A stretch of 64,000 nucleotides of DNA, from assembly GCA_020002185.1 (NCBI GenBank), contig CM034544.1, positions 2,521,338 to 2,585,337 on the forward strand, given 5' to 3'. This document shows, piece after piece, positions 1 to 11,835 of this stretch. A program made the translations under genes and the position numbers. The notes below the pieces were generated by a model, which saw nothing but the letters and a program-made list of their open reading frames with translations, did no database searches and was not told the DNA's origin. The number at the start of each line of letters is the position of its first letter. Position 1 is the stretch's first letter. This DNA comes from Paraescarpia echinospica. Its lineage: Eukaryota > Annelida > Polychaeta > Sabellida > Siboglinidae.

Positions 1-85
1 TCTTTCGATAAGTGTTTCTTTTTAGACCGTTTCCCTTGTTTTTTGAAAGGTACAAATTTATCGACTATGCACTTAGTAGGGCACA
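1..85 (-). repeat. LINE fragment (CR1-like)
   Basis: These bases nearly match 16,058-16,135, which lies inside the CR1-like LINE read on the minus strand. The shared block runs from the cgataagtgtttcttttt motif to the atgcactta motif. It is a short internal piece of the same family, cut by the window edge. The family identity follows from the better-preserved copy at 15.6-17.9 kb. Confidence 0.6.
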
Positions 86-1235
86 CCTACACCTGTAGCA
101 CTTGTAATGCAAATGTCACACACGTTCAAGGTAAGTATTGAAGTTAACAGGTTACAAAATGCGTAAATACTCGTACAAGACAGTACATTAATTAGTAATG
201 TGGACTTAATTATCGGTTGATCGACAGCAGCCCACAAAGTCCGTGGGCCTGGCCTGGGAATGGCACGCCACTCGCAGTTTACAACTCAGGCTCAGCCCCA
301 GGCATCGGGCTCGGAGAAACTAAGACACTGAAGCCAACGAAGGCATCATACCTGGTTGTGACACAGGTTTGCAGCACGTTTCTGACGATCCCCGAATTAT
401 TCAACAGTCGTATCTTGCATTACGTTAAACGAAAACATCCGGCGGAAACACCCAACTAACCCAAGAATTTCGACGCTAAGCGTGGGCACCGAAGTTTACC
501 GAGTGTAGCCGAACGCGTGCCGACGCGATGTCTACGGGGAGCCGTTATGAACAAAAGCGCATTTATTAATTAAACAGAAATCACGCGCCGAACATAGCAA
601 TAGCTTCAAAAACATAGTGAACGACAGACAGGTCCACCGATCGAAGCGGGAGCAAAACAGACCAAATGTATAGAGGATTGTCGGAGTTCTTACTAGGTAT
701 ACTTGATCATTCTCCTTTAGTCTGTGGCCAGAGACCAAAATTCTATTTTAAAGAAGTGTTTGTGTATATCAGTGCGCCAATAGTTCTTGTGTAATTTTAG
801 ACTATGGCCTCTCAAATTTCCTGCTGTTCGATTAAAACAACTGTCTCGTGTATTTCTATTGAGGTCACTTAGATATTGCTATACTTCACATAGGTATGTC
901 TCGCGTCGCCTCTCTTCCAAAGAAACGATTTCAGCTGGTGCGCTGCTCAGTTTCACCGCCCTCTTTTGAGTTTTCACTAATTCTTTGATATCCTTTTGAT
1001 TGCTGGTTTGACACATTGAAAATATGCAAGAAGCCAAAAATACGTACTACTTTATTATGTTCACGTTATTATGTTATTATAATTCAAACTTTTCATATAT
1101 TCTGTGATTACTGTTTTGAAAGGGGAACGCACTTCATAAGTGTTTAACTTTGCTTTCTCCTTTTGTACAATAATTGTGAATACAATTAAAACATAAAATC
1201 AGTATGTATCATAATGGTATAGTGGAAATCAAAAT
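86..1235. other. No recognisable gene
   Basis: AT-rich intergenic or intronic sequence. The short open frames here (217-459 and 787-969 plus, 532-738 minus) have no domain, no composition bias typical of coding sequence and no flanking splice or polyA context. Confidence 0.5.
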
Positions 1236-1252
1236 GCATTATGATGATGATG

Positions 1253-1286
<34 letters not shown>

Positions 1287-1377
1287 ATATTATTATTATT
1301 AATATTATTATTATTATTAATATTATTATTATTATTAATATTATTATTATTATTATTAATATTATTATTATTATTAA

Positions 1378-1435
<58 letters not shown>

Positions 1436-1473
1436 ATTATTATTATTATTATTAATATTAATATTATTATTAT

Positions 1474-1504
<31 letters not shown>

Positions 1505-1520
1505 ATTATTATTATTATTA
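1236..1520. repeat. (ATT)n microsatellite
   Basis: About 285 bp of TAT/ATT trinucleotide repeats interrupted by TAA. It produces artefactual poly-Asn and poly-Ile open frames on both strands. Confidence 0.97.
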
Positions 1521-2850
1521 TAAGGGTTCCAGGCCGGCTGCGGACGCATATTCCAGAACTGTTTTAAGGATAGACTCATTATAATGTTGTTATTATTTTT
1601 CAGACCCGCTTTCAAAACATCTTTTAATTAATCCAATCCGTTGGTTTTTTTTGTAATGTGTTTAATGTGTGTGCTTGATCTTAAGTACGACAAATTGTAA
1701 TTCCTAAATAATTGTGTTCATTTACTACTTCTAATAGTTGTCCATTAAGTGGTTCTGCCTACGTTTGCCTTCCATTGTTACGAATTTCATTGGTTATTAA
1801 AAATCTGGGTAACCAGTGAAATTGACAATCAAGCTAAGACATAAAATTAATTACGAACACATGTTCAGTTTATAGCGAACAAGGGCAAAGCAGGCCCCTT
1901 TAGCATGCAAGACTTGTAAAAAAAGTCGACATTTTTACTTTGTAAACTTTTTGTGTACGTGATCATTGTCTCCACTTATCTAAATACGTCTACGCAAAAT
2001 TAAAATCTTTGATATCATATTTTTGACTTCATATAATCTAGTCCACCATAATCTGATGCATAATTGCCATTGATCAACTTAAATTACTATTCTCTCATCA
2101 CATATATTTGCAAAAAAAAATTTTCTGGAAATGTACCGGGACACAATGAATCGCCAAATTGAACATCTGCATGTAACTAGAGTGCACTCAATATAAACGT
2201 GACATATGTCTACGAATGGCGGTGTGCAGCAAGGAAGGAACAAATTCATCTACTTCATGAAACATCCCTCTGATTACCAACATAATACATGTCACTCAGA
2301 ATGTGGTCTCAAAGTGTAAGAGTCTAATAAAATGGCTGATATAGTGGAGGTTGACCACTTGCACATGACGAGGAGGTTTGACAAATAAATGCCGAGCTGT
2401 GACGTCGGTAATGACGCGACAGGTTGATTTGTCCAACTTGTGCGAATACGCCGGATCATAAAACAAACTTATATTATTATATAAATGAACGTGACGTATA
2501 GTGGCGTATAGTGAGAGTTGTCGGCGCCCGGGTGCAAAACACATAATGGCGCCACCCCCCCCCCGATACTTATTTTACATGTTTCCTCTCAAAGCCAGCT
2601 AATCCGGTCATGCTACAGTGAAGTTTGAAAACTGTATTAATGAACCTGTTTTTGGTGCAGTGTTCTATTTCAAATACTAAATATCATCATTAAACTAAAG
2701 GTCACATTAAATTGCTGGGGTAAGTCCTTAGATATTGTACCAATTTGCAAATCATACCTCTTTGACTTCAGAAAAGCTGTTGTTTGGATCTTTCTGGTTG
2801 GTCGTTATTTTGAAAGCTTACTTCATTTTGGACATTTGGCGGAAAACACA
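1521..2850. other. No recognisable gene; flank of the Tigger-like gene
   Basis: Unique AT-rich sequence. The minus-strand frame at 2296-2544 looks like chance. The last few hundred bases are the presumed promoter and 5' UTR of the transposase-derived gene that starts at 2851; no clear TATA box was seen. Confidence 0.4.
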
Positions 2851-5400
2851 ATGGCGTCTCAGACCCCACGTGGAAAGCGGTAAGTATTTTCATGTTTTAT
2901 GGTCACTGTTGTAATAATACTGAACAAGGTATGATTTATAACTCTAAGTTTGAAAGACGCAAGTCTTTTTTTAATACCGCAGCCACAGATGGAGAAACAA
3001 ACGGCAGCTTCGGCTAACTGTGATTCGCCATTTTGAATGATGGGTTCTCATTTGACGTCAGTAGGCCGTGCAGATATTGTACCGCTCGGTGCCGTATATG
3101 TTGTACCAGTGATACCATATGTAAACCAAGTGTTACAATATTATACACTTACTTATCTGAAACTTTGCTATTATCTCGGCGTTACTGTCTTGGCGGCGTT
3201 CAAGTTTTAATATTATTAAATAAACCATTTTTAGAGAACATTTGAGAAAATGGGTTTCTTGTATATTCCATGCCCAAAAAAGCCCAAAGTGATAAGAATC
3301 TCTGACAACCCCTCCAGAAAGTAACTTTAAGCATGCAATTTTTATTTGCATAAACTGTTTCAGGCAATATGGACGATGGAGTGAAGAGGCGATGAAAAAG
3401 GGCGCTAACATCTTTCATAAACGGAGACCAGTGGGTGAATGAGACTTGCAGAATCTTAGGTATCTCTAAGCCTACATTTAAGATACACTTTCTGTCACAA
3501 AACAAATTCGCAAATGGTGTGAAGAAAAAGTTTTGGCAGATATTGTGCACTTACATATGATACTGAAACAGAACTTGTGCAATATGCGCAGCTTTTGCAG
3601 GATCATCTCTTCAAATCAAATCGTGACATTTATAATGCGCCGTTCCAACAATCGGTGCTCACGGCGCCGAGCAGAATGTTCGGGAAAACAGATAAGTCTT
3701 AAAGTTTGATTTAAAAGTTCAACAGTATTGGGGCTACCACGCAAAATGATCTATCACCCCAGCGACGCGTTGCACGTGGTACACATAAATGATTATGTTC
3801 ACTGGAGCGCAACAATCGAGTTGGCTGACGTCTGTTCAAACATTTGGTGATATACTGTGGTGCACAGCCAGTCAGTGTTCGGTGCGTGAGTAGAAGTATC
3901 TTTTACTCTACTCTAACTGCTATTGGCAGCCAGTGCAGCTTCATCAATAGAGGTGTGACATGACAGAACTTCCTGGCGCCGTCGACAAGGCGAGCCGCCC
4001 AATTCTGTACTCTCTGCAACCGTTCTAGTTGTTTCACAGGCAGTCGGTGGAGTAATGCATTGCCAACGTCAAGTCTGCTGGTAACAAACGCATGTATGAC
4101 TTGTTCTGTTGCTGCAGGTGTTAGATAACGTCTTATTCTTGCAATATTGCGGAGATGGAAAATTGCAGACCTACAGATAGCAGTCACGTGCGTGTCCATC
4201 TCTTCAGCATTACACGCAAATACTTAATGTCGCTTGCATTCCCGGTAACAGAGCGGAATAAAATTCCCCATAATTATAAATATTCAACAAAGAGAAGGAA
4301 ACATCTGGGAAAACATGGTTTTCTGGTTCTCTAAAAAGACACCCAAAACTGAAGCTACGTCAAACGGAAGCAACTTCACAAGCTCGCAAAGGAGGGTTCA
4401 ACAAAGAATATGTTCACCACTTCTTTGATTTTTGGCGAGAACAGTCGAGGCTCATCATATTGGTGCTACACGTATCTACAACGTCGATGAAGCAGGATTG
4501 AGCACAGTGCATAAACCTCCAAAAGTAATTGCCAAGAAAGGTGCCAAACAGGTGGGTGCGACAACAAGTGGAGAGCGAGGTGTAAACACCACAGTTGTAT
4601 GTTGCTTCAATGCTGCTTGAACTTACCTAGGTCCGTCAGGAAGGCTCGTCCTTGGCAACGAGTCAGGAAGGATGGATAGGGAGTTTTTCGTCAGGTGACT
4701 CCAAAATTAATTTCGTTTCCTGTGCTAAACCCACAGCTGAGACGCCAGTCATTTTTATACTAGACGGTCACGATGCGCATACCAGAAATGTTGAAGCAAT
4801 ATAGATTGCAAGACTCCATGACATCATCATGATTTCATCGCCACCAAACTCCACGCATAGGGTACAGCCCTTGGATGTGGCTTTCCTCAGACCTCTCAAA
4901 ACATACTACAACCAAGCAGCTGAACAATGGTTGCGGACAAATCCAAGGAGAACAATCAGCCAATACAATGGGTGATGACAGCTTTGCGAGGCTTATATGA
5001 AAGCAGCAACCATGACGACAGCAGTATATGGATTCAAGAGATGTGGAATCTAGCCATGCCCAAGGAACGTCTTTGAAGAGCATGACTTCTTGTCGTCCAC
5101 CGTCTTTCCTAAAAAAAAAATGGTGTCGCCGGTGCTACTCTCTTCAATAGACCGCAGTTCATCGCCACCGCCACCAGTTAAGCTACGCCCAACACGAAAT
5201 GAAAGACCCAGATCACCCCGTCCTCTGCCGTCCAGACCATCTGATGCCCAGCCTCCATCACCTCCAGCTCTTCAAGGCCTTGTGTCAATCCAAATTTGCC
5301 AATGCCTGCAAGGTCTGAAACGGAAAAGCCAACCCCACCTAGATCAGGAAGTGGTGATGGTCCATGTGCTCACTTGGATTCTGTATGAAGATCGTCCCTC
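2851..5400 (+). pseudogene. Tigger/pogo-type (DDE_1) transposase, degenerate
   Basis: Pieces of one transposase gene lie in order. Exon 1 (2851-2879) starts MASQTPRGK and ends at a perfect GTAAGT donor (2880). Exon 2 begins after cag at 3361-3363 and reads QYGRWSEEAMKKG, the first helix of a psq/CENP-B-type helix-turn-helix. A LINE fragment interrupts the gene at about 3.7-4.24 kb. The DDE core follows: IYNVDEAGLSTVHKPPK with the first Asp (4432-4620), FILDGHDAH with the second (around 4751-4780), and HRVQPLDVAFLRPLKTYY with the third (around 4855-4915). In-frame stops and frame changes break it, so it is not expected to be active. The three acidic residues of a D,D,D triad are still visible. 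DDE_1/Tigger assignment is by motif recognition. A Pro-rich tail runs to about 5400, and the family's basic C-terminus appears only at 7.8-8.0 kb, after the OTU and repeat tract. Confidence 0.8.
3700..4240 (-). mobile_element. LINE fragment, reverse-transcriptase C-terminal region
   Basis: On the minus strand, 4199-3903 encodes a peptide with LERLQRVQNWAARLV and KLHWLPIAVRV. These are the conserved thumb and C-terminal motifs of CR1/L2/Jockey-like LINE reverse transcriptases. There is no catalytic YADD region, so the copy is short and truncated. It sits inside the Tigger-like gene, between its helix-turn-helix part and its DDE core, and so inserted after that gene. Limits are approximate. Confidence 0.75.
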
Positions 5401-5988
5401 AAGGTAATTCATATTAAATCAGACGACAGATGTTTATTCAAAAGGGTAGCAATTTCCCGGGACCAGCAGTCGCAGAAAACTGCGAGAAACCGAAACAAAC
5501 TTCCCTTGAACACCGTCCTCAAAATCATGGAGAAGATATTTGCTGATAAGCTTAGGGCAGATGTCATTGAGTATGTATGTACGAACTTCCAGTCATACTC
5601 TGCCCTGCCTCAAGATGTGGTCCATGCTGACCTACTGCAAGGCGCAAGACATTACCAGTCAATGGCAGAAAGGCTGTGTGCGATGTCCAGTCTCAAAACA
5701 ATGCCAGGCGAGATGGAGGTGTTTGCCATGTCCAGTCCCAAGACAATGCCAGGCGAGATGGAGGTGTTTGACATGTCCAAGGTCCTCAACATGCCTATCG
5801 TAGCTGAGGACGACACTTTTCGCAGCATCGTCAAGTACGGGATAGGGGATTTTACCGAAGAGAGTCCTATGTACGTCATGTACACAGCGATAGTGCAAGA
5901 CGTTGGCCACTACGACTGCGTTGTGGTCAGTGAAGATGAGGGTCAGTGTTTTACAGATTTCATAATAATTACTTTTATAAATATATGA
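5389..5988 (+). CDS. OTU-like cysteine protease domain (probable exon)
   Basis: The frame is open from just after a stop at 5386. It contains KSDDRCLFKRVAI, matching the catalytic-Cys motif of OTU proteases (D-x-x-C-L-F; Cys codon 5431-5433). LRADVIEYVCTNFQSY follows, then the stretch that precedes the last strands of the fold, and finally GHYDCVV, which supplies the catalytic His (5908-5910). A 45-bp block is duplicated in tandem (5681-5725 and 5726-5770), repeating TMPGEMEVF. A donor-like GAGG|GTCAGT near 5938-5947 would join in phase 1 to the acceptor at 6245-6247. That keeps the OTU domain in frame with the repeat tract downstream. OTU proteases remove ubiquitin-like modifiers, and OTU domains also occur in several transposon and virus proteins. 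Substrate unknown. No good ATG is visible, so upstream exons are likely. Confidence 0.55.
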   Translation, partial: RSSLKVIHIKSDDRCLFKRVAISRDQQSQKTARNRNKLPLNTVLKIMEKIFADKLRADVIEYVCTNFQSYSALPQDVVHADLLQGARHYQSMAERLCAMSSLKTMPGEMEVFAMSSPKTMPGEMEVFDMSKVLNMPIVAEDDTFRSIVKYGIGDFTEESPMYVMYTAIVQDVGHYDCVVVSEDEGQCFTDFIIITFINI

Positions 5989-6247
5989 GAGACGGGTGGT
6001 CCGGAGCGGGTGCTCTATCTTTCTTGTCAATAACTGTATAGGGCCCACCAGTATGATATGGTTTAGATCAGGATTTCGAAAGCCCCACATTCCCCACCCC
6101 ACAACTCCCGACACAAAATTAGTCCCGATATTGTATCTACAAAAAACAATGAGTGTTCAAAGAAACTGCAGCTGAAAACATTAAACCCAGCAACAGGCAT
6201 ATTCCCTTTAAAACTTACAACACATAGTGGGCACCCTTTCATTTCAG
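5989..6247 (+). other. Probable intron between OTU exon and repeat exon
   Basis: Non-coding in the relevant frame. It ends in a good polypyrimidine acceptor, accctttcatttcag, at 6245-6247. Confidence 0.4.
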
Positions 6248-7730
6248 ACCTGAGAGAGAGAGAGCAGCCTTCCATTTCCTCCGACCAGAGAAGACAGCTT
6301 CCTACCTCCTCCGACCAGACCGGACAGCATTCTACCTCCTCAGACCAGAGAGCTCAGCCTTCTACCTCCTCCGACCAGAGAGGAACAACCTTCTACCACC
6401 TCCGACCAGAGAGGAACAACCTTCTACCTCCTCCGACCAGACCGGACAACCTTCTATCTCCTCCGACCACAGAGGACAGCCTTCTACCTCCTCCGACCAG
6501 AGAGGACAGTCGTCTACCTCCTCCGACCAGAGAGGACAGCCTTCTACCTCCTCCGACCAGACAGGACACTTTCTACAACCTTCTATCTCCTCCGACCAGA
6601 GAGGACAGCCTTCTACCTCTTCCGACCAGAGAGGGCAGCCTTCTACCTCCTCCGACCAGAGAGGACAATCTTCTACCTCCTCCGACCAGAGAGGACAACC
6701 TTCTACCTCCTCCGACCAGAGAGGACAGTCGTCTACCTTCTCCGACCAGAGAGGACAACCTTCTACATCCTCCGACCAGACCGGACAACCTTCTATCTCC
6801 TCCGACCATAGAGGACAGCCTTCTACGTCCTCCGACCAGACAGTGCAGCCTTCTACCTCCTCCGACCAGAGAAGGCAGCCTTCTTCCTCTTCGGACCAGA
6901 CAGTGCAACCTTCTACCTCCTCCGACCAGAGAAGGCAGCCTTCTTCCTCTTCCGACCAGAGAGGGCAGCCTTCTACCTCCTCCGACCAGACAGTACAGCC
7001 TTCTACCTCCTCCGACCAGAGATGGCAGCCTTCTTCCTCTTCCGACCAGAGAGGGCAGCCTTCTACCACTTCCGACCAGACAGTGTAGCCTTCTACCTCC
7101 TCCGACCAGAGAAGGCAGCCTTCTTCCTCTTCCGACCAGAGAGGGAAGCCTTCTACTCTTCCGACCAGACAGTGCAGTCTTCTACCTCCTCCGACCAGAG
7201 AAGGCAGCCTTCTTCCTCTTCCGACCAGAGAAGGCAGCCTTCTACCTCTTCCGACCAGAGAGGGCAGTTTTCTACCTCTTCCGACCAGACAGGACAACCT
7301 TCTATCTCCTCCGATCAGAGAGGGCAGCCTTCTACCTCCTCTGACCAGAGAGGACAACCGTCTACCTCATCCGACCAGATAGGGCAGCCTTCTACCTCAG
7401 CCGACCAGAGAGGACAACCATTACCTCTTCCGACCAGAGAGAGAGAGAGCAGCCTTCTACCTCCTCCGAACAGAGAGGGCAGTTGTCTACCATATCCGAC
7501 CAGAGAGGGCAACGTCCTACCTCCTCCGACCAGAGAGGACAGCCTTCTACCTCTTCCGACCAGAGAGAGCAGCCTTCTACCTCCTCCGACCAGAGAGGAC
7601 AACCTTCTACCTCCTCCGACCAGAGAGGGCAGCTTCCTCCCTCCTCCGATCAGAGTAGGCAGACGTCCACCTCTTCAGAACAAAATGGGAAACCTTTCAC
7701 CCCTCACAAGAGTGGGTAGCTTTCATGTAC
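6248..7730 (+). repeat. 30-bp minisatellite encoding a QPSTSSDQRG repeat
   Basis: About 49 copies of a 30-bp unit. Because 30 is a multiple of three, each copy reads QPSTSSDQRG in one plus frame and other decapeptides in the remaining frames of both strands. This explains the long overlapping open frames here. The tract starts at a splice acceptor in phase with the OTU exon: the first codons read DLREREQPSISSDQ. Several indels move the frame, so a single uninterrupted protein is not encoded now. It is either a coding repeat expansion that has decayed or a minisatellite that spread inside an exon. Confidence 0.85.
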
Positions 7731-8025
7731 TTCTTACGACAGTGGGCAGCCTTCTACTGTCAATGACCAAAGTGGATTGCCTTCCTTTTCAGCCCATATC
7801 AGTTGGCAGCATCCTGTCTACGCAGGGTATTGTGACTTCCAATCACCCAGACGAATGCCAATTGCAGAAATAGCTCCTCTTCCGGTCAGGAAACCCAGTC
7901 TCCTGAAAGGGATGTGCAGAAAGACTAAAGCTCAAATCCTAACCACAAGCCCATACAAGATGTCCCTCCACAAGGCAAAGAAGAAGAAGAAGGCCAACGA
8001 TGAAGCAAAGAAAAAAAGACGGTAG
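7731..8025 (+). pseudogene. C-terminal tail of the Tigger-like transposase gene
   Basis: The frame ending at 8025 reads KTKAQILTTSPYKMSLHKA followed by a Lys-rich end (AKKKKKANDEAKKKRR). An ILTxSPYK motif followed by a basic, nuclear-localising tail is characteristic of the end of Tigger/Jerky-like transposases. The DDE core is 2.7 kb upstream, so the OTU and repeat tract lie inside the transposase reading order. Confidence 0.65.
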
Positions 8026-8204
8026 TTTCCTTTAATCGAAGGGAGAGAAACACAATACAAATGTAGCGAAATGTGCTAAAATGCAGTAAAAATGGCAACA
8101 GTGAAAATACTTGGTTTTGCTTCCTGTAAATAGGACATGCTACAGTGCCAGATGTGTAGTAGATGGGTTCACGTTTTCCGTGCAGGAAAACGTGGGGGAC
8201 AGTT
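8026..8204. other. 3' flank of the transposase-like gene
   Basis: Short unique sequence between the transposase tail and the satellite. No perfect AATAAA was noted close to the stop. Confidence 0.4.
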
Positions 8205-9893
8205 TGTTTGTGATCTGTGTAAAAATGAGCCTTGACTAAACAGCAGCCAATCTCATGTTCACTGCTACTACATTTTATCTGTATTTTCCACGTAAAATGA
8301 GCCTTGACTAAACAGTATCCAACCTCATGTTCACTGCTACTACACTTTCTCTGTATTTTCCACGTAAAATGAGCCTTGGTTAACCAGTATCCAATCTCAT
8401 GTTCACTGCTACTACACTTTCTCTGTATTTTCCACGTGAAAAATGAGCCTTGATTAAACAGTATCCAATCTCATGTTCACTGCTACTACACTTTCTCTGT
8501 ATTTTCCACGTGAAAAATGAGCCTTGTCTAAACAGCAGCCAATCTCATGTTCACTGCTACTACACTTTCTCTGTATTTTCCACGTAAAATGAGCCTTGAC
8601 TAAACAGTATCCAATCTCATGTTCACTGCTACTACACTTTCTCTGTATTTTCCACGTAAAATGAGCCTTGACTAAACAGCAGCCAATCTCATGTTCACTG
8701 CTACTACATTTTCTCTGTATTTTCCACGTAAAATGAGCCTTGACTAAACAGCAGCCAATCTCATGTTCACTGCTACTACACTTTCTCTGTATTTTCCACG
8801 TAAAATGAGCCTTGACTAAACAGCAGCCAATCTCATGTTCACTGCTACTACACTTTTTCTGTATTTTCCACGTAAAATTAGCCTTGACTAAACAGTATCC
8901 AATCTCATGTTCACTGCTACTACACTTTCTCTGTATTTTCCACGTAAAATGAGCCTTGACTAAACAGTATCCAATCTCATGTTCACTGCTACTACACTTT
9001 CTCTGTATTTTCCACGTGAAAAATTAGCCTTGACTAAACAGCAGCCAATCTCATGTTTACTGCTACTACACTTTCTCTGTATTTTCCACGTAAAATGAGC
9101 CTTGACTCAACAGCAGCCAATCTCATGTTCACTGCTACTACACTTTCTCTGTATTTTCCACGTAACATGAGCCTTGACTAAACAGCAGCCAATCTTATGT
9201 TCACTGGTACTACACTTTCTCTGTATTTTCCACGTAAAATGAGCCTTGACTAAACAGTATCCAATCTCATGTTCACTGCTACTACACTTTCTGTGTATTT
9301 TCCACGTAAAATGAGCCTTGACTAAACAGTATCCAATCTCATGTTCACTGCTACTACACTTTCTCTGTATTTTCCACGTGAAAAATTAGCCTTGACTAAA
9401 CAGCAGCCAATCTCATGTTCACTGCTACTACACTTTCTCTGTATTTTCCACGTAAAATGAGCCTTGACTCAACAGCAGCCAATCTCATGTTCACTGCTAC
9501 TACACTTTCTCTGTATTTTCCACGTAAAATGAGCCTTGACTAAACAGCAGCCAATCTCATGTTCACTGCTACTACACTTTCTCTGTATTTTCCACGTAAA
9601 ATGAGCCTTGACTAAACAGTATCCAATCTCATGTTCACTGCTACTACACTTTCTCTGTATTTTCCACGTAAAATGAGCCTTGACTAAACAGCAGCCAATC
9701 TCATGTTCACTGCTACTACACTTTCTGTGTATTTTCCACGTAAAATGAGCCTTGACTAAACAGCAGCCAATCTCATGTTCACTGCTCTACACTTTCTGTT
9801 TATTTTCCACGTAAAATGAGCCTTGACTAAACAGCAGCCAATCTCATGTTCACTGCTTCTACACTTTCTCTGTATTTCCACGTAAAATGAGCC
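8205..9893. repeat. 72-bp satellite array
   Basis: About 23 head-to-tail copies of a 72-bp unit. Each contains GAGCCTTGACTAAACAG, a CCAATC box, TTCACTGCTACTACA and TTTTCCACGTAAAAT. Two main subtypes differ in the middle (CAGCAGCCAATC versus CAGTATCCAATC), and a few copies carry CCACGTGAAAAAT. The subtypes alternate, which suggests unequal exchange. No coding potential. Confidence 0.95.
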
Positions 9894-10519
9894 GAAGACG
9901 GCAAGATTTTTGTTCAGTTTGATTTAATATTTTTATATTGTGATCTTATAAAGACATCGAAGTGTAATATAGGCTACGAAATGATATTGTGCACATTATA
10001 AGATTCCTGACTGGAAGTATTCTTTGACTATGACTGATGCCATCTGCTAAAGTAGACAGTCTTCGAGCAGCGAATGTTAGTTTGTTTTTCTTTAGTTGCG
10101 GGGGTGAGAAATCAGTATTGTTATCACAGAAATGGCTCCATAATTGAACATAATTATATTTTTGTTCAGTTAACAATTAGAAGCTTTGTTTTTCTGTTGG
10201 TCCAATATGAAAGCACAGGTTTCAATATTGGACCAGCTGATACAATATTGATGATGGATTTTGATATTGGACCATTTACATAATTTATATTTTTTTACTC
10301 TGTCTCCAAAATTAAGGAGATACAAATATATAGTTTTTCGTGACGTTATTTTTATATATTTTCCTTCGTTCAAACTTTGTTAGTAGATTCTTCTTAGTTT
10401 TATCGTGAAATTATAGCCATTTCTCTTTAGGGGGTACACTATCTAAGGTCTACTCTATTTGATATGAACTGTAAATTGTTCATGGTAAAATCAATAATGA
10501 ACGACACATAACAAATAAT
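9894..10519. other. No gene; short inverted repeats
   Basis: AT-rich. The sequence ggtccaatat at 10,199-10,209 recurs inverted as atattggacc twice (near 10,224-10,235 and 10,263-10,273). This resembles the ends of a very small MITE or stem-loop. Nothing else is recognisable. Confidence 0.4.
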
Positions 10520-11050
10520 TCACACTGCAATTATTCTGCCTTCCCATCGTTCCACCCTGATGACTTCCTTGCTGTATTCCTCCTTCATAATCACTCCCAC
10601 TCCATTCGTCCTTCCATCTCCCCCTGCATGCAGCATCTTAAACCCATCTCCCAGTTCCACTGCCCGGTCCCCTTTCCACTTGGTTTCTTGTATCCCCATC
10701 ACTGACAGTTTCTGCCTTTTCAGTAGCTCCGCCACCTCCACTCGTTTCCCTGTCATTGTTCCCACATTGAGGGTGTCAAACCGGACTTCGCATGAGAGTC
10801 GATGCCGGCTGTTCGACCCTCGAGGTCTTCGCTGATTTCTAGCTGGTGCCTGGGTCCCAGCGCGTCGGTTCCCCCGCACGCGGTAGTCAATCTCGTAATT
10901 ACTAAGTGACATAGCATATAATTGAGGTCATTTATTCGAGCCACATGGCGCTGCCCATGCTGACCCATGTGGTTGGTTTGTCTTCCAGGTTTTCCTTCCC
11001 GTAGGTCAATGTCTTCCATGACTAGTGGATCTGCCCATGGTTTGAAGTCA
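10520..11050 (-). mobile_element. LINE fragment, AP-endonuclease domain (RTE/CFDP2-like)
   Basis: Minus-strand translation of 10912-10520 gives RFDTLNVGTMTGKRVEVAEL, then MGIQETKWKGDRAVELG and NGVGVIMKEEYSKEV. This is the start of an exonuclease-endonuclease-phosphatase (AP endonuclease) domain, with the metal-binding Glu in QETKW. The sequence resembles craniofacial-development-protein-2-like LINE ORFs. The domain stops at about 10520, so the copy lacks the reverse transcriptase. About 130 bp of preserved 5' leader lies at 10,913-11,050. Confidence 0.85.
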
Positions 11051-11204
11051 GAGTTTTCCTTCTCCTAAACCCACTGCCTGTCAATGTTAATGAGTTGGGT
11101 CTACCCAGGTTTTAAATCAGAGTTGTCCTTCTACTAAATCCCTAACATGTTAGCCTGGGACCGAAAGGTGCCCAGTTACCGCAGTGTACCACAAATAGAT
11201 CATA

Positions 11205-11835
11205 CTAGAGGACCCCACCAGACACGGCGCCCAGGGGCGAGTTCACCCGCCTGCCCCGGGTCACTATGCCACTGCCACTGCCACTTGTGACATAATCAAC
11301 TGAGAGCACAAATGCTAACAAACGGTTGGCCGAAATATATGGTTATATTGAGAGTCGTGAAATACTTTATAGACTAGTATTCCCAGTTCGGTGATTGAAC
11401 GGCTTACTACACAACATAAATGTTCCGCCTTCACAAGGTTTTTCTTCTACACTACTGGTGTATTAGTCTTTAGTGTAGTTGCAATTGGTTAGTTTTATTA
11501 ACACTTAGATGCATCGACCTAAAGAATTGCCTTTTGTTTTCCTTTAAAATGTGCCCATCAAGATTTCCGTAGCTTAATACTACTGTGACATTGGAGTCGT
11601 GATGAAACAAATATACCTCATAGGCGCCGGAACGAAATAAATATTGTAGGGGCTGAACACCACTTTGAGCACCACTCCGCTCTCCGCTGTCAGCCCGACT
11701 CACGACATCGGAAGACGGGGTGGGGGGTGGGGGTGGGGTTGAAAAATGGTCGCTGCTGCGGCGCAGTAACTTCAGCTTTTATCCGCTGTCTCGGCTCGAC
11801 TGATGACATCGGAAGACGGGGGCGGGGGTGCTGTT
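11205..11835. repeat. Dispersed repeat family A, copy 1 (part 1)
   Basis: Matches 60,386-60,921 in the same orientation. Shared blocks include cagacacggcgcccrgg, acccgcctgccccgggtcactatgcc, aacggttggccgaaat, cttactggtg...gcaattggttagttt and gccggaacgaaataaatattg. No coding capacity. Family not identified. Confidence 0.75.

Noticed and set aside
1229..1615. Poly-Asn and poly-Ile open frames on both strands
   Set aside because: They are translations of an ATT microsatellite.
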